Below are positions 1-11,198 of a stretch of DNA of 64,000 nucleotides, piece by piece. The position numbers were made by a program, and so were the translations under genes. Position 1 is the first letter of the stretch. Each line of letters begins with the position of its first letter. Source of the DNA: Heterostelium album PN500 (lineage: Eukaryota; Evosea; Eumycetozoa; Acytosteliales; Acytosteliaceae); NCBI RefSeq assembly GCF_000004825.1, contig NW_008805075.1, forward strand, positions 435,788 to 499,787, in the 5' to 3' direction. Below the pieces are notes generated by a model that saw only the letters and a program-made list of their open reading frames with translations, did no database searches and was not told the DNA's origin.

Positions 1-103
1 TATTATTTATTTATTTATTCCTAAATACATTATTTTTTAGTAGTTAGTTTTCTTGTAAAATATATTATTTATTATATTTTTATTAAATTTTAGTTTTAGA
101 GAC

Positions 104-700
104 ATGACATATCACGCAGCAGTAAGTTCATCTAATTTGGAGGAACTAAGAAGATTGTTGGTTGAACAACCACAGAATATCGATGAATTGAATGAGAAAA
201 AAGAGACTCCACTGTTGGTAGCGGTTCACAACAACAATGTGCCGGTAGCACAGATCCTTATTGAAGCCGGTGCCAATCTGAATATTCAAGATCAAATTCA
301 AGATAGTCCCTATCTGTACGCAGGTGCTCACGGTCGTTCCGACATCCTCAGACTGATGTTGAAGCGTAGTGATATCGACTTTACCGTTTACAATAGATAC
401 GGTGGTAACTGTATCATTCCAGCCAGTGAGAAGGGTCACCTGGAGAACGTTCGTATCCTGCTGGCCGACGGTCGTGAGAACATCAACCATATCAACCGAT
501 TGAATTGGACTGCCCTGCTGGAGATCGTCTACTACGACAACGACGATCAACTCTATCAAGACATTGCACGTGCCCTCCTCGAAGGCGGTGCCGATCCAAA
601 CATCCGCTGTGGACACGGTAAAACAGCGTTACAATATGCCAAGGAAAAAGGTTTCAAAAATTTAGAACAACTCATTATTGATTTTGGAGGAAAAGAATAA
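104..700 (+). CDS. Ankyrin-repeat protein, 198 aa, bacterial-like repeats
   Basis: This single-exon ORF encodes a protein made almost entirely of about five ankyrin repeats. Typical repeat signatures are visible: TPLLVAVHNNN (about residues 36-46), AQILIEAGANLN, WTALLEIVYYDND and ARALLEGGADPNI followed by GKTALQYAKEKGF near the C-terminus. There is no signal peptide or other domain, so a cytosolic protein-protein interaction role is inferred. The WTALLE...YQDIARALLEGGADPN block closely resembles small stand-alone ankyrin proteins of bacteria, where GWTALLEAVILGDG-like text is common. The start is the first ATG after an AT-rich stretch. A T-rich TTTTAG just upstream could be an acceptor for a 5' exon outside the window, but the repeats look complete from this ATG. 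It converges on the asparaginase gene, 115 bp away. The ankyrin call is secure; the origin is not. Confidence 0.85.
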   Translation: MTYHAAVSSSNLEELRRLLVEQPQNIDELNEKKETPLLVAVHNNNVPVAQILIEAGANLNIQDQIQDSPYLYAGAHGRSDILRLMLKRSDIDFTVYNRYGGNCIIPASEKGHLENVRILLADGRENINHINRLNWTALLEIVYYDNDDQLYQDIARALLEGGADPNIRCGHGKTALQYAKEKGFKNLEQLIIDFGGKE

Positions 701-739
701 ATAAGTTATTTGTTTTTGTTTTGTTATTATTATAGTATC

Positions 740-777
740 TGTTTGTTTTGTTTTGTTTTGTTTTGTTTTGTTTTGTT
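740..777. repeat. (TTTTG)n microsatellite
   Basis: Seven near-perfect TTTTG units lie in the 115-bp gap between the convergent ankyrin and asparaginase genes, so they fall in the shared 3' region. Confidence 0.9.
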
Positions 778-815
778 GTAATAGTAATTCATAGGTTGGT
801 TGGTTGTTTGCACCA

Positions 816-2165
816 TTAATGATGATTAAAAGTTAATATTTTACTTGAGGTTTTCGAAATGGTTAGTTCACCTCGTAGATCTATTTCCATGAGTTGACGA
901 ACTTGTTCTTTGGAGATGCCGAGCGAGAGCAGCCATCCAAGTTTACTGGCGGCAGCTTCCACTGTCATGTCGTGTCCGCTGACAGCTCCGGCGTCGAGCA
1001 GTGTTTTTCCGGTTTCATAGTGTTTGAGATTGACGGTGCCGTGAACACATTGACTAGTAACAACAACGACCACTCCACGCTTGACGGCAGCGACAATCAA
1101 GTTGAGGAAATGTTTCTTTTTGGCTGGCGCGTTGCCGCTTCCATACGATTGGATGATCAAACCCTCGAGCGGTTCTCTCAGCAGGTTCTCTACGCAGTCA
1201 TCAGAGAATCCCGGTACGAGATGCAAAACCAACACATTCTTATTCATCGTTTCGTGCACACGGAAACGACCTTTTGGTTGTCGCAGCACGATGTTTGTAT
1301 TGATATCGAAATCCATACCGAGCTTACCGAGAGGGTCGCAATTCGGTGATTCAAAGGCAGCCAAACTCCAGGAATCGATCTTCCGACAACGATTGCCACG
1401 CAGCAGCTGATTGTTAAAGAATACACAGACCTCGGGAATATCGAATTTACCGGCAAACATTATCGCCGTCACCAGATTGCGTTTCGCATCGTTTATAACA
1501 TCGCCAATCGGAATCTGGCTACCCGTCAGAATCACTGGTTTACCTAGATTCTCCAACATAAACGAGAGTGCCGATGCAGTGTAAGCCATAGTATCGGTAC
1601 CATGAATAATAACGAATCCATCGTAATCATAGTAGTTCTCTTCGATCATCTTGGCTATTTTAACCCAATCTTCGTGATCCATATCCGAGCTATCAATAGG
1701 TGGATGAAACTATATATATATATAGTTAATTGACCAAACCAATGTTTTGTTTTTAGTTTTAGTTTTAGTTTTAGTTTTAGTATTGTTATTTATTGGTCGG
1801 TTATTTACCTCTGTAAGTTTATAAGATGGCATTTCAGGTGATTTCATCTCTGGTAGCATCTCTAGTTGCTCTACTATGTAGTTTGGTTCGGGACGGAGTG
1901 TACCGTGAATGGGGTCACGTTTCATACCGAGCGTACCACCTGTATAGATAATGAATACACTTGCTTTCAAGACTTTGGAGATCGATGACATTGAAGTTCT
2001 CAACAATGATATATTACTACCGGATACCTCTTGAATCTTTTGTTTTATTTCCGTTTCCTCTTCAACCGTTATATTAGAAGTAGAAGTATAACTAGTTCTA
2101 GTAGATGTAATAGAAGTACCATGATTCAATGTTGTCTCCAACACCGCAGATTTATTACCATTCAT
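816..2165 (-). CDS. Type I L-asparaginase
   Basis: Two exons, 2165-1809 and 1709-816, join in phase 0 to give about 416 aa. The enzyme hydrolyses L-asparagine to aspartate and ammonia. Both active-site threonine motifs of the asparaginase/glutaminase family are present: YTGGTLGM (Thr at about residues 75-78) and HGTDTMAYTASAL in exon 2, next to the conserved text FHPPIDSSDM just after the splice. The C-terminal half carries the smaller-domain elements TGSQIP and VVVTSQCVHGTV. The first ~70 residues are a Ser/Thr-rich extension with no clear targeting signal, so a cytosolic enzyme is inferred. The 99-bp intron contains tandem CTAAAA units on the coding strand. No ankyrin tail follows, unlike the animal asparaginase-lysophospholipase type; the adjacent ankyrin gene is on the opposite strand. 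Confidence 0.9.
1748..1780. repeat. (TTTTAG)n repeat inside asparaginase intron
   Basis: About five TTTTAG units, reading CTAAAA on the coding strand, lie in the asparaginase intron. They resemble repeated branch-point-like sequence; any function is inference. Confidence 0.7.
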
Positions 2166-2415
2166 TCTATAAATATATATAAATCTAATAAGTTATATTG
2201 AATAAAAAACAAGATATAGATAGATAAAACTGATAATTCACATCAATAGATTATATTAAATTTTATTAATTGAGAATTATATTAAAATTAATATTATTAT
2301 TAAATGAAAAATATAATAGTTTAGTTTGTTATTAAAATTGGGATTCTCAAAAATCAATTTGTTTGCATGTTGTTTTTTGTTTTTGTTATTTCGGATTCTC
2401 TGATTTGTTTTATTT

Positions 2416-3123
2416 TTAGAGTAACAAATAAGTAAATATAACAAAACATATAGATGTTATTATTAAGGAATGTGGTTGTTGATAAACTCCGCTAGAGACA
2501 TTCGATATCCATTTAGATTTGTTTTGACATTCTTTAGTGGCATTGTGTATGTTTTGGTCGATAATTGTGCAATTCTTGCATGTGCTATCACATGAGTAGC
2601 TGGTTAGCTCCGTATCTGTACAATTAAAAAATGCGTACTTATTTGTATCCTCTTGAACACAAAGATTCTTTTTTAAGGTATAGCCAACGAAATTCTTTGT
2701 GCACTCGTCGTCAGAGTAAAACATTGCAGCACATGTACCTGATTTAGACAAATCGATGGCTTCACTGTTGAAATTGGCAATCTTCGCTATCTTGGATCTA
2801 TATTTGTTGTCATGAGGCAAACAAATGTTTACATAGTTCTTGGTATTTACTGTGGCATTGACATCGGAATGATCAGTCAGACTGCAATTTATAGAACTTC
2901 CGCCATCAACAGTTTGTGTGTACTCGATATAATAATCATCATAAACAGCAATCAAGCCTGAAACTGAACAAGTATCATAATATTCTGTAATGTATGGAGA
3001 ACCACCACAATCTTGATTAGGGAAATAATTAATAATTATTTGATTTGTATATTTTGTTGGTAATACTAAAGTTGAACTTGTCGATTTTAATAATATTAAT
3101 AATAAAAATATAGTTGTCAACAT
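2416..3123 (-). CDS. Secreted, probably GPI-anchored Cys-rich protein
   Basis: A 235-aa single-exon protein of unknown function. It begins with a clear signal peptide (MLTTIFLLLILLKSTSST) and ends with a hydrophobic tail (SLIITSICFVIFTYLLL) with no charged residues after it, as in GPI-anchor signals. A Ser-Ser-Gly stretch about ten residues earlier is a possible attachment site. The mature part has about a dozen cysteines, including the cluster YSCDSTCKNCT, and several N-glycosylation sequons. The pattern of a short secreted protein with DCGGSPY...YDTC near the start recalls the dictyostelid CfaA/B/C family, but this is only a pattern resemblance. Upstream is the divergent side of an AT-rich 0.5-kb gap containing a TATATATA tract about 30 bp before the ATG. 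Confidence 0.7.
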   Translation of the reverse strand: MLTTIFLLLILLKSTSSTLVLPTKYTNQIIINYFPNQDCGGSPYITEYYDTCSVSGLIAVYDDYYIEYTQTVDGGSSINCSLTDHSDVNATVNTKNYVNICLPHDNKYRSKIAKIANFNSEAIDLSKSGTCAAMFYSDDECTKNFVGYTLKKNLCVQEDTNKYAFFNCTDTELTSYSCDSTCKNCTIIDQNIHNATKECQNKSKWISNVSSGVYQQPHSLIITSICFVIFTYLLL

Positions 3124-3643
3124 TTTTTAATAACTTTTAAAATGATTGTTATATATATATATATAAGAAAACAAAGTATTTTATTGAAATATGTTTAATA
3201 TTGTTATTTGATAATATAATACACTTTTATTTTAAACATATTGGAATATGATCAATGAACATTGAAATTCATGTATTTTATTTATACCCACACTACCTTT
3301 TCCTTTTTAAAAGTAGTGATTAAACTTAACATCTCGATTTCGAGTGTTTTTAATTTATTTGAATCATCTACCATTCAACACATAGTGTTGATTGCAATTT
3401 ATAATAAACATCTTTGAAATTAATAATTTATAAATAGATTATGGTATAGAAATAAAAAGTGATATTCAAATTAATTGTTTGTGAATTTCAATTGGCATGT
3501 TAAACAACCAGTAAGAAATAGTGAATATGTGAATCTTGATAAATTTATAAATTCATTGTATGTTAAGAAATATTATTGATAAATTATTTATTTGATTTTG
3601 TTTTTAATTAATTGAACAACCCTAGAGGTTATTTTAAAGTTGT
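3124..3643. other. AT-rich intergenic region
   Basis: No coding potential was seen. It should hold the promoter of the Cys-rich gene (TATATATATATA at about 3150-3165) and the 3' end of the next minus-strand gene. Confidence 0.6.
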
Positions 3644-4807
3644 TTAAAAAGCAAATGTCAATGGTGAAAAGATTGGCATTGTTAAATTGGAGTTGGGTGA
3701 GTTGGTGTATTCAAGAGTATTGAGATTCAAGGTTGTGAATTCATAGTTGTTGGTTTGGGTGGATGAAATGATGATGGCGTAATCACCGTAGGTTGCAATT
3801 GGAACGATCATAATATTCTGTGGGAAGTAGAATGGAATCTTGAGGAAGAGCTTGTAACTCAAATCCGAGAGATCTACGGAATAGAAGAGGAAAAGAGTTT
3901 CTCTGGTGTCAACGAGAACCATTTGACCGTTGTTGTAGATTGGAACTGGTCTGATCGATTGCAAAGTCATGATTTGCTTGCTGACCATCTTTTTGGTGAG
4001 GAGATTGAAAATGGCGAGGTGAGTCATCGAATTCTTATCGGTGTATGTGATATAATAGTGTCCAGTGGAATCGTCATAACAACCGACTGGTGGTGCGAGG
4101 TATGGAATATTTAATGGTACGACATCACTGGATGATTAATTAATCGAATCGAATCGAATCAAACAATAATTTATTTTGTTAGAAATTTCTAAATCAAATG
4201 AATCAACATTAAGATCTCATAAACTTACATTGTTTTCTTGGCGAAATTCCAAATGTTAATGACCATGGCGCTGTCAACTGCAGTGGCACCAACAACTGCA
4301 ACAATCTTGTGTGCTGCATCGTATGCATAACGTTGAGCAGCAATAGCATAGGAGATGGATTTTTTCATTTCACTTAAAACAATGAATGAGTTGTTCTGTG
4401 TAGATAGATGTTAATAATTATGTTTTTTTATTTATTAACAATATATACAATACTTACTGTAATTGAATATTCAACAAGCCAAGTATTAACTCCTTGAGCC
4501 AATAATGTAATGGTTTGTGAATCTGCATCGGTAGCTAAGACACTGCTGAGATCATAATGTATATCTGGATAAGAGGTATTACCGATAAAGGCTGCAGTGG
4601 ATGCATTGAATACAGTATATTGTGATTCAATTGTGAAGAGACCGAATGTAGTTGGAATATATTCTGAATGTACACACTAAATGTAATAATAATGATTTCA
4701 TTGTAAGAAAAATTATGATCAATTTTTTAATTTCAAAAAGTTAATTTAAAAAATGAAAAATTTACACTTATAGCTAAAATGAGCGCCAAGAATATTATTT
4801 TATTCAT
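3644..4807 (-). CDS. Predicted secreted protein, unknown function
   Basis: Four exons, 4807-4766, 4676-4458, 4395-4229 and 4127-3644, splice in frame to about 303 aa. The first exon is exactly a signal peptide (MNKIIFLALILAIS). The remainder is soluble and beta-rich, with repeated short strands separated by turns (for example GCYDDSTGHYYITYTDKNSM and TLLAQGVNTWLVEYS) and no C-terminal membrane segment. The alternation of GxYxIxY-like strands suggests a beta-propeller or similar fold, but no named family was recognised. All three introns have GTAAGT or GTAAAT donors and TAG or CAG acceptors, and sizes of 60-100 bp. It lies head-to-tail with the other secreted-protein gene downstream, so a small cluster of secreted products is possible. 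Confidence 0.7.
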
Positions 4808-6596
4808 TTTTATCTTTTCTTATTTGTTTTTTATATATTTAATAGTTTTCGTTAATAAATAATTATGATTTGTTATTTTCAAATTGACAACACCCATGAT
4901 TATAAATAGCTATTGTTCTTGTTTCCAAAAGAATCGATTTTTGATATACAATCTTGATTTTTTTTTAAGATTATTTTAAAATTTTAAAAAAAATGTCGGA
5001 TTCTAAATAAATATCAAAGATTTTTGTAAAAATGAAGTGATTTTCATTATTGTTGGTATGGAATACAATATAATTTTTTATTCTCGATCTTATTAAAAAA
5101 ACAATATCCTAATAATAAATATCTTTAAGTTATTTTATCGTATTGCTTATCACCAAATTTTAATTTTTCCAAGTAATAATCTTTTAGGTTTTATTTTTCG
5201 AATTACTTTTCTTATGTTTTATCCTGTCATTTCGGGATCTTACATCATCAACTCAAAAAAATCTTCTCACACTTCGGGATCAATAAAACTCCATGGAGAT
5301 GTTGATATGCTTTCATAATTTAAACAATACAATATTATTAGAATTTGAATTATGAAATCTCACTAAAAGTTGATTATTCTCGAACAGCAACATTGCAGAT
5401 CTAAAGAAAGAGATCTTTCTTTAATGTAATGAAAAAATAAAACTAATTTCTTGTATATATGATTGTACATCTATTACACATTAGTAATTCATGACAAAGA
5501 ATATCAAAAATGGATAGTATTTAAAGTTTAGAAAAAAAATTATTATTTCATTTTACCACTCTTACCACTTTTGCGTTATCTCTTATTTGACGATAACACT
5601 CATTGAAGTTCAAGATAGATTTTTCACTAAATTTTGAATAAGTAAAAAGAAAAAGAACTCCAAAAAAAAAAAAGAATTTTGCAAAAACAAAAAAATTGCA
5701 CATGTTGCAAACATAAAAAAAAAAAAAACACCCATCATTTGGGAAACAAGATCTCATTCTCATCGCACTAAACAACTTAATACATCCCAGAAAAAGTGTT
5801 GTTTTTTAAATTGAATTGTTTCCGTTGTTTTTTTTATTTTATTTTATTTTATTTAATTTTAATTTTATTAATTTGCAATGCTTCTTCCTCAGAAACAAGG
5901 ACTCTGAAGTTTGATATAATATTTTTAGATAATAAACAACAAATAATATCGGTGGTAAACCATCGTTGTAACCCCCAATTTAAATAATAAATAGTCAATC
6001 AGAAATAGATTAGTCAGACTCTTTATTTTTTTGTCATTTCAGAGATTAGTTCAATCATATTCATTATTCATTATCCATTATCCATTGTTTACCATTTTAT
6101 TTATTCGTTTATACATCATTCATACATACGTATTTTATATGAAATTAGTTAGTTGGCAATCATCAACCTTTGAATTAAGTAAGTATTTTGTAAGATAATG
6201 AAATGAATTCATTTAAATGTTGTCATTTGTCGTTTAATGTTGCCAAAAAAAAACTCATTTCTCAAAAACAAACACCATTTTTCATGTTTTTGACCGTCAA
6301 CGAACGATTTTTATTTTATTTTTTCATCATCATGTCTCAATGGGTCTTCAAATCATTACATGCTTGATGTGAATGCAATCATCGAACAATGACGATCACA
6401 ATTGTAATATTCAATAAAGATGATTGTGATCACAAACAAATCAAATAAAATAAATAATGTTGTTGTTGCTGTTGTTTACAAAAGAAATCGAGAGATTTGG
6501 TTTGTTTACAACTTATGTGGATCATACATAATCATCTTTAAATCAGTTATCAATTGAAAAAAAAGTATCTGTTGTGTTATTCGATTCATTGATTAA

Positions 6597-6627
<31 letters not shown>

Positions 6628-7449
6628 GGATTGATAAAATAATTATAATTATTTATATAATTTCATATTTTCACATCACATCGCTTATAAGGTTACAGAT
6701 TTTTAAAAAAAAAGAAGTAAATATAAATGTTTATTTTAATGCAAAAAAAAAATAGTTAGATAGTTTTGTTGTTTTTTCCGTTCCACAATGTGTCATTGGC
6801 GCAAAAATAAGTTTGGTGTTGTTTTGAAATTGATTGGATTTTTTTAGACAAACAAAACAAAAAATAATGCAACTTTGCAGCCACCTCGGTTGCGGACAAC
6901 AATTATAATTTAATAATAACATTGCATTGCATTAATTAAAATATTTAAAATATAGAAATTTTTTAATACAAACAAATAATTAACATTTATTTATTTTTCA
7001 GATTTTTTCATTTTTAAGAATTAAATTAGTTAGTTAGATCAAACTACTTTGTCGAGAGTTTGTTTATATAAAGTAAACAATTAATTTTATAGGTAGGTAC
7101 CTAATCATCATAATTTAATTAAGAATTCTATTGTTATTGTTGATGTCCAAATATATTAATTAGATTGAATCACAAATTTGTGATATTTTTTCCAACACAC
7201 TTTAGGCAATAAATATTCCCAAAAAACTTAGTAAATAAGAGAGAGATAGAGAATTATTATTTTTAAAAGACAGACACTGCAAACCACTGACAACAACAAC
7301 AATATATTGTTTCAGTTTTTAACACAACATCTCCAACACCCCTTCCTTATAACACCTATAATTTTCATACTTCACACCAGTCAAACTCGAAAAACAGTCA
7401 TATTTAATGTGGTAAAGCACCATACTAAAACAATCAAACATTTTCAAAA
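4808..7449. other. Long AT-rich intergenic region
   Basis: 2.6 kb between divergently transcribed genes. It holds homopolymer runs, an (AAAT)n microsatellite at 6597-6627 and several long A/T tracts. Short open frames such as 5548-5775 and 6731-6922 have biased, low-complexity translations and are not convincing. A CGGGATC heptamer occurs twice, near 5232 and 5275. No RNA gene was recognised. Confidence 0.6.
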
Positions 7450-10400
7450 ATGAATAATAATATTAATAATAATAATATTTATTCACACAATACAATTGGT
7501 AATAATAATAATATAAATTTAAACAATTCTCCCATAGACAATAATAATAATTTAAATATCAATGTTAATAGTAATAATAATAATAATAATATAGGAAATA
7601 ATAGTAATAATAGTTATAACTATAATAAATTAAATAGTAATAGAGATAATAAATACGATAAAGTTGGAAATAAAGATAGAGATTGTTTTCTAAGTTTTTC
7701 GACGACGACAACTCAATCCAACGGCAAAATAGGCGGTAAAGTTATGTCTTTTAAGACAAAGTTTGGAATAGCTGCTGGAAACAGGTTGTACAATAGAGTT
7801 TTTAATTTATGGCGATCACAGGTCATTAGACAACTGATTGTGGTGATGCAGGTGGTGTTTCTGGCGTATCTACTCTCGAAAGCCGTTCTAAAGTTTCAGA
7901 TGCTCGACAACAAGTCGACACTGCAGGAGTTTTCGAATTCCGAGTGTTCCGGCGCCGGCCAGAACACCGATTGCACAGTGGGCTCCACCCATTCATTTAA
8001 GCGCGTTCTCTTTTTCTATAACGATGGTTTGGCGCGAGATTTGTCCGATCCGTTGGTGAGCGGATTCGCCGAGCACGCCAACGTATTTAGGATTCAGAAC
8101 GAAGGATTTCCTGCGAGTTACGCTGTGTTCACCTCGTACATGACGGGTGGCGCACCCACCAACTTCATGGGTACGCCGATCGTCGAGGACAACATGATCT
8201 ACCAGCTGGCAAACTCTGGACAAACCATGAAGTTTGTCGGCACGAGAATGCCGGCATACGATGTGTTGAAATCGGGCAACTACTTCAAGGGTGGCGTCAA
8301 AATCGAGTCGACGACGCCCACCTCCAAGCTCTATCAAACGCTGTTTCACTGCGAGTTGAACGATGAGCAGCTGTGCTCGCAGCGCTATCTCAACGAAACG
8401 GCAGCTGGCCAGAGCACGAGTATCTTCTTCTCTGGCGATATAGTCGATGAGCGTAATCACATGACGGGCGACAAGTACGATCCGACCACAATCGAAATCA
8501 TCAACGACTGGATCGGAAACATGGGATACGTCAAGCAATGGATCGATAACAATCCCGATTATCTATTGGTAATATTCAGTGATCACGGTGGTAAACTCAC
8601 TTCAGAGACTGCTGCACACGGTAAGAACAACGGTGGAAACGAAGCATTCATGATCATTTACAATCCGAGAATAACACCACTTCCACCCAATGAACAAGAT
8701 AAATTTATTGATCAAGGTATGTTATGTCAATTAACTATATGATGATGTTAAGTTTGTTATTAATCAACGATCATCATCTATTCTATTATAGTCGATGTTT
8801 GTAGTACAATTTCTCAACATTTTGTTGGATCAGGTGTTTCAATTCCATCTGTTAACATTGGAAAGTTGGTGCCGACAGCGATTTCCTTGAAGGAAAAGTA
8901 TCAGTTGTTAAAGTTGAATGCCGATCAATTCAATGTTCTGGGAAAGAAGTGGAGATATAAAATGAATCAAGCAGACTACATTAGAGCGATAAAACTCGGT
9001 GAGAATACAGAGAATGATCAGGATTACGAAGAGGCAATCAAGCTATTCACTCGATATATCAACAGTTTGAAGTTGCCATTCTTGAATCTAAAGCGATTCC
9101 CTATATTCGAGGTGGTCTTCTTCCCGATAACAATAGCGTTGCTCATAGCAATGCTCATCAGAAAACAGTATGGCAGCGTTAAGAATCTATTCTCAGAGAT
9201 GCGAAACAACATTGCTCTGGTGATGATTCCCTACTTGGTTATCTTTGGAATCACTGCGTTGTTCTCTGGTTTCTGGGTGTTGTATTGGCATGACGATAAC
9301 GAATCGATTCACGTATATGTCGCATCGCTGCTGTCGGCACTCGTCATGTACTACGCACCGAACGCAACACAAAACATCAAGAGAACCGTCAGTAAAACCT
9401 ACAGGTCGCTGTCAGGCGGTTCACTTTCTCAAGTTGCCTATGAGAAGCTCGATAGTGAAGCTGGTGATTCAATAGAGATGAATAGTTTCAATGATGATAT
9501 AAGTTTAGGAAATACAGAGTTTGACGATTGTTCTGTTTCACTATATAGCAATAACAGCAGCAACAACAGTATTAGTAATCCAACATCACCAAATAACAAT
9601 AATCAACAACAACAACAACAACAAACAACAAAGTTAAACAACATTGCAACACCATCAATATCATCAACTTCACAACTTGCATATGAATATAAAACACCTG
9701 GTCAATGGTTAATTAAATATGCATTCTTTTTATTCTTTATGGCAGTCAGTTTATATTTATTAACAGTTCCACTTGAAGATCTATTCTTAGTTGTAAGTAA
9801 AATGATGACAATGTTGTTTATATTATCCAAATATCTAATATAACTTTCTCTCTCTCTCTCAGTATTTATATAAAGGATCTTATTTGTTGGCAGCTTTTGC
9901 TTTGACACTCGAATTCTATATACAAAGAAGAAAGCTGATGACACATTTTGTTCATCGTAAACCAAACACACCGGTACCACGAGGTTTCCTGCTACCGTTC
10001 TATATAAAATTTGCAATCTACTACCTAATTCTACTAGGTATATTTATATATGATAGATCATGGAGAGGTTCACATGTAATGATGCCCAAATTGGCATTCT
10101 GTATCTATTTATTCCTAGGTCTCCATGCATTAGTATTATTCTTTTGTCCAAGATATCTCCAAGCTGATATCTTCTTACCGATTTCAATGGCATTATTCTT
10201 TATTTCAAATGATAAAGTAAGTTGCTACTACTACTACTATTATTAGTAATTTATATATGGTTTAATTAAAATCAAAAGCTAATCCAATTTAAAAACAACA
10301 ATTATTATTATTATAGGAACGATATTATCTTGTATTATTTGTAATTCCACAATTCTATTGTATTAGTAATATGTTTTATTATAAGCTATTCAATACTGTA

Positions 10401-11198
10401 CAACCGATTCTCAACAACTATCGATTATCACAGGGATTCAGTAATAGAAAGTCAAATGCAAACAGTATCTATATGATGAGTCTGAGAGATTTGAATTTCT
10501 TTAGTGGTATCACCGATCACTTCCTGCCGTTCGTTGTACTGCTGCTGGCGAGTATTGCGCTGTCTTGCTACAAGTCGATGAAGATGAACTTCCAGATTGG
10601 CGATGTCGCCATCTACGTGCCGGGTGTATACGATCCCCCCTCGAGACCGGTATTCTCTGGTTTCATCATGGGTTTCCACAAGCTCGGCTACTTCTTCTTG
10701 CTCGGTGCATTCCTCATCAAGTTTGCCAATCCATGTCCACCCGCTCTCTTTGTACGCAAATGGTTCAACAAGCGATTCATGTTTGGTTTCAAGATCAAGA
10801 GTAACAAAGACTACGATAGAATAGTTGAGAGTCTTGGTATTCAGATCTGGGGATTCCTCATGTTAATCTTGCTCTGCGCCATATTCTTCTTCCACTTGGG
10901 ATATTATAATTTCATGATGACAAAGGTAAACCTATCTATCTTGAATAGTCTAAAAATAATATACTAATCACGATCTTTTTTATAATATCATATCATATAG
11001 TCATTTGTATTTACAGTAACGATCAGTGTTTTTGTTATATTCTATGGTATATCTTTGGTCACCTCGAACTTTGGTGTATTCTTGTATAATCTTTTCCAAG
11101 TTATTTTTGGCAAAAAAGTCAAATGGAATGTATTCATCCAATCTACCATATTTCTGTGTACCTCCACACAAGAATTAGAACAGAACAGTATAGAATAA
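7450..11198 (+). CDS. GPI ethanolamine-phosphate-transferase-like membrane protein
   Basis: Five exons (7450-8716, 8792-9792, 9863-10216, 10317-10925, 11001-11198) join in frame to about 1142 aa. Layout: an Asn-rich cytosolic N-terminus (about 1-100), one membrane segment (about 128-146), a large lumenal alkaline-phosphatase-superfamily domain, then a C-terminal half with many hydrophobic segments. Metal-site residues typical of the PIG-N/O/G enzymes are visible: D192 in FFYNDGL, D333-x3-H337, D378-H379 in FSDHGG and H390. These enzymes move phosphoethanolamine onto GPI-anchor mannoses in the ER. The block after D192 (FPASYAVFTSYMTGG) lines up with the family PTxTxxRxxxLTTG nucleophile block but has Ser223 where Thr is usual. 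Overall it is divergent, most like the PIG-O/GPI13 or PIG-G/GPI7 type; which one cannot be decided here. A Gln/Asn-rich loop lies near residue 690. Confidence 0.75.

Noticed and set aside
146-616. 156-codon frame antisense to the ankyrin gene
   Set aside because: Shadow frame; the plus-strand ankyrin repeats explain the sequence.
104-2165. One split asparaginase-ankyrin gene as in animals
   Set aside because: The two ORFs are on opposite strands and each looks complete.
5548-5775. 75-codon minus-strand frame
   Set aside because: Translation is runs of Phe and Cys from A/T tracts; no homology-like text or splice context.
6597-6627. Array of short repeats as CRISPR or telomere
   Set aside because: Simple AAAT microsatellite in a eukaryotic genome; no spacers.
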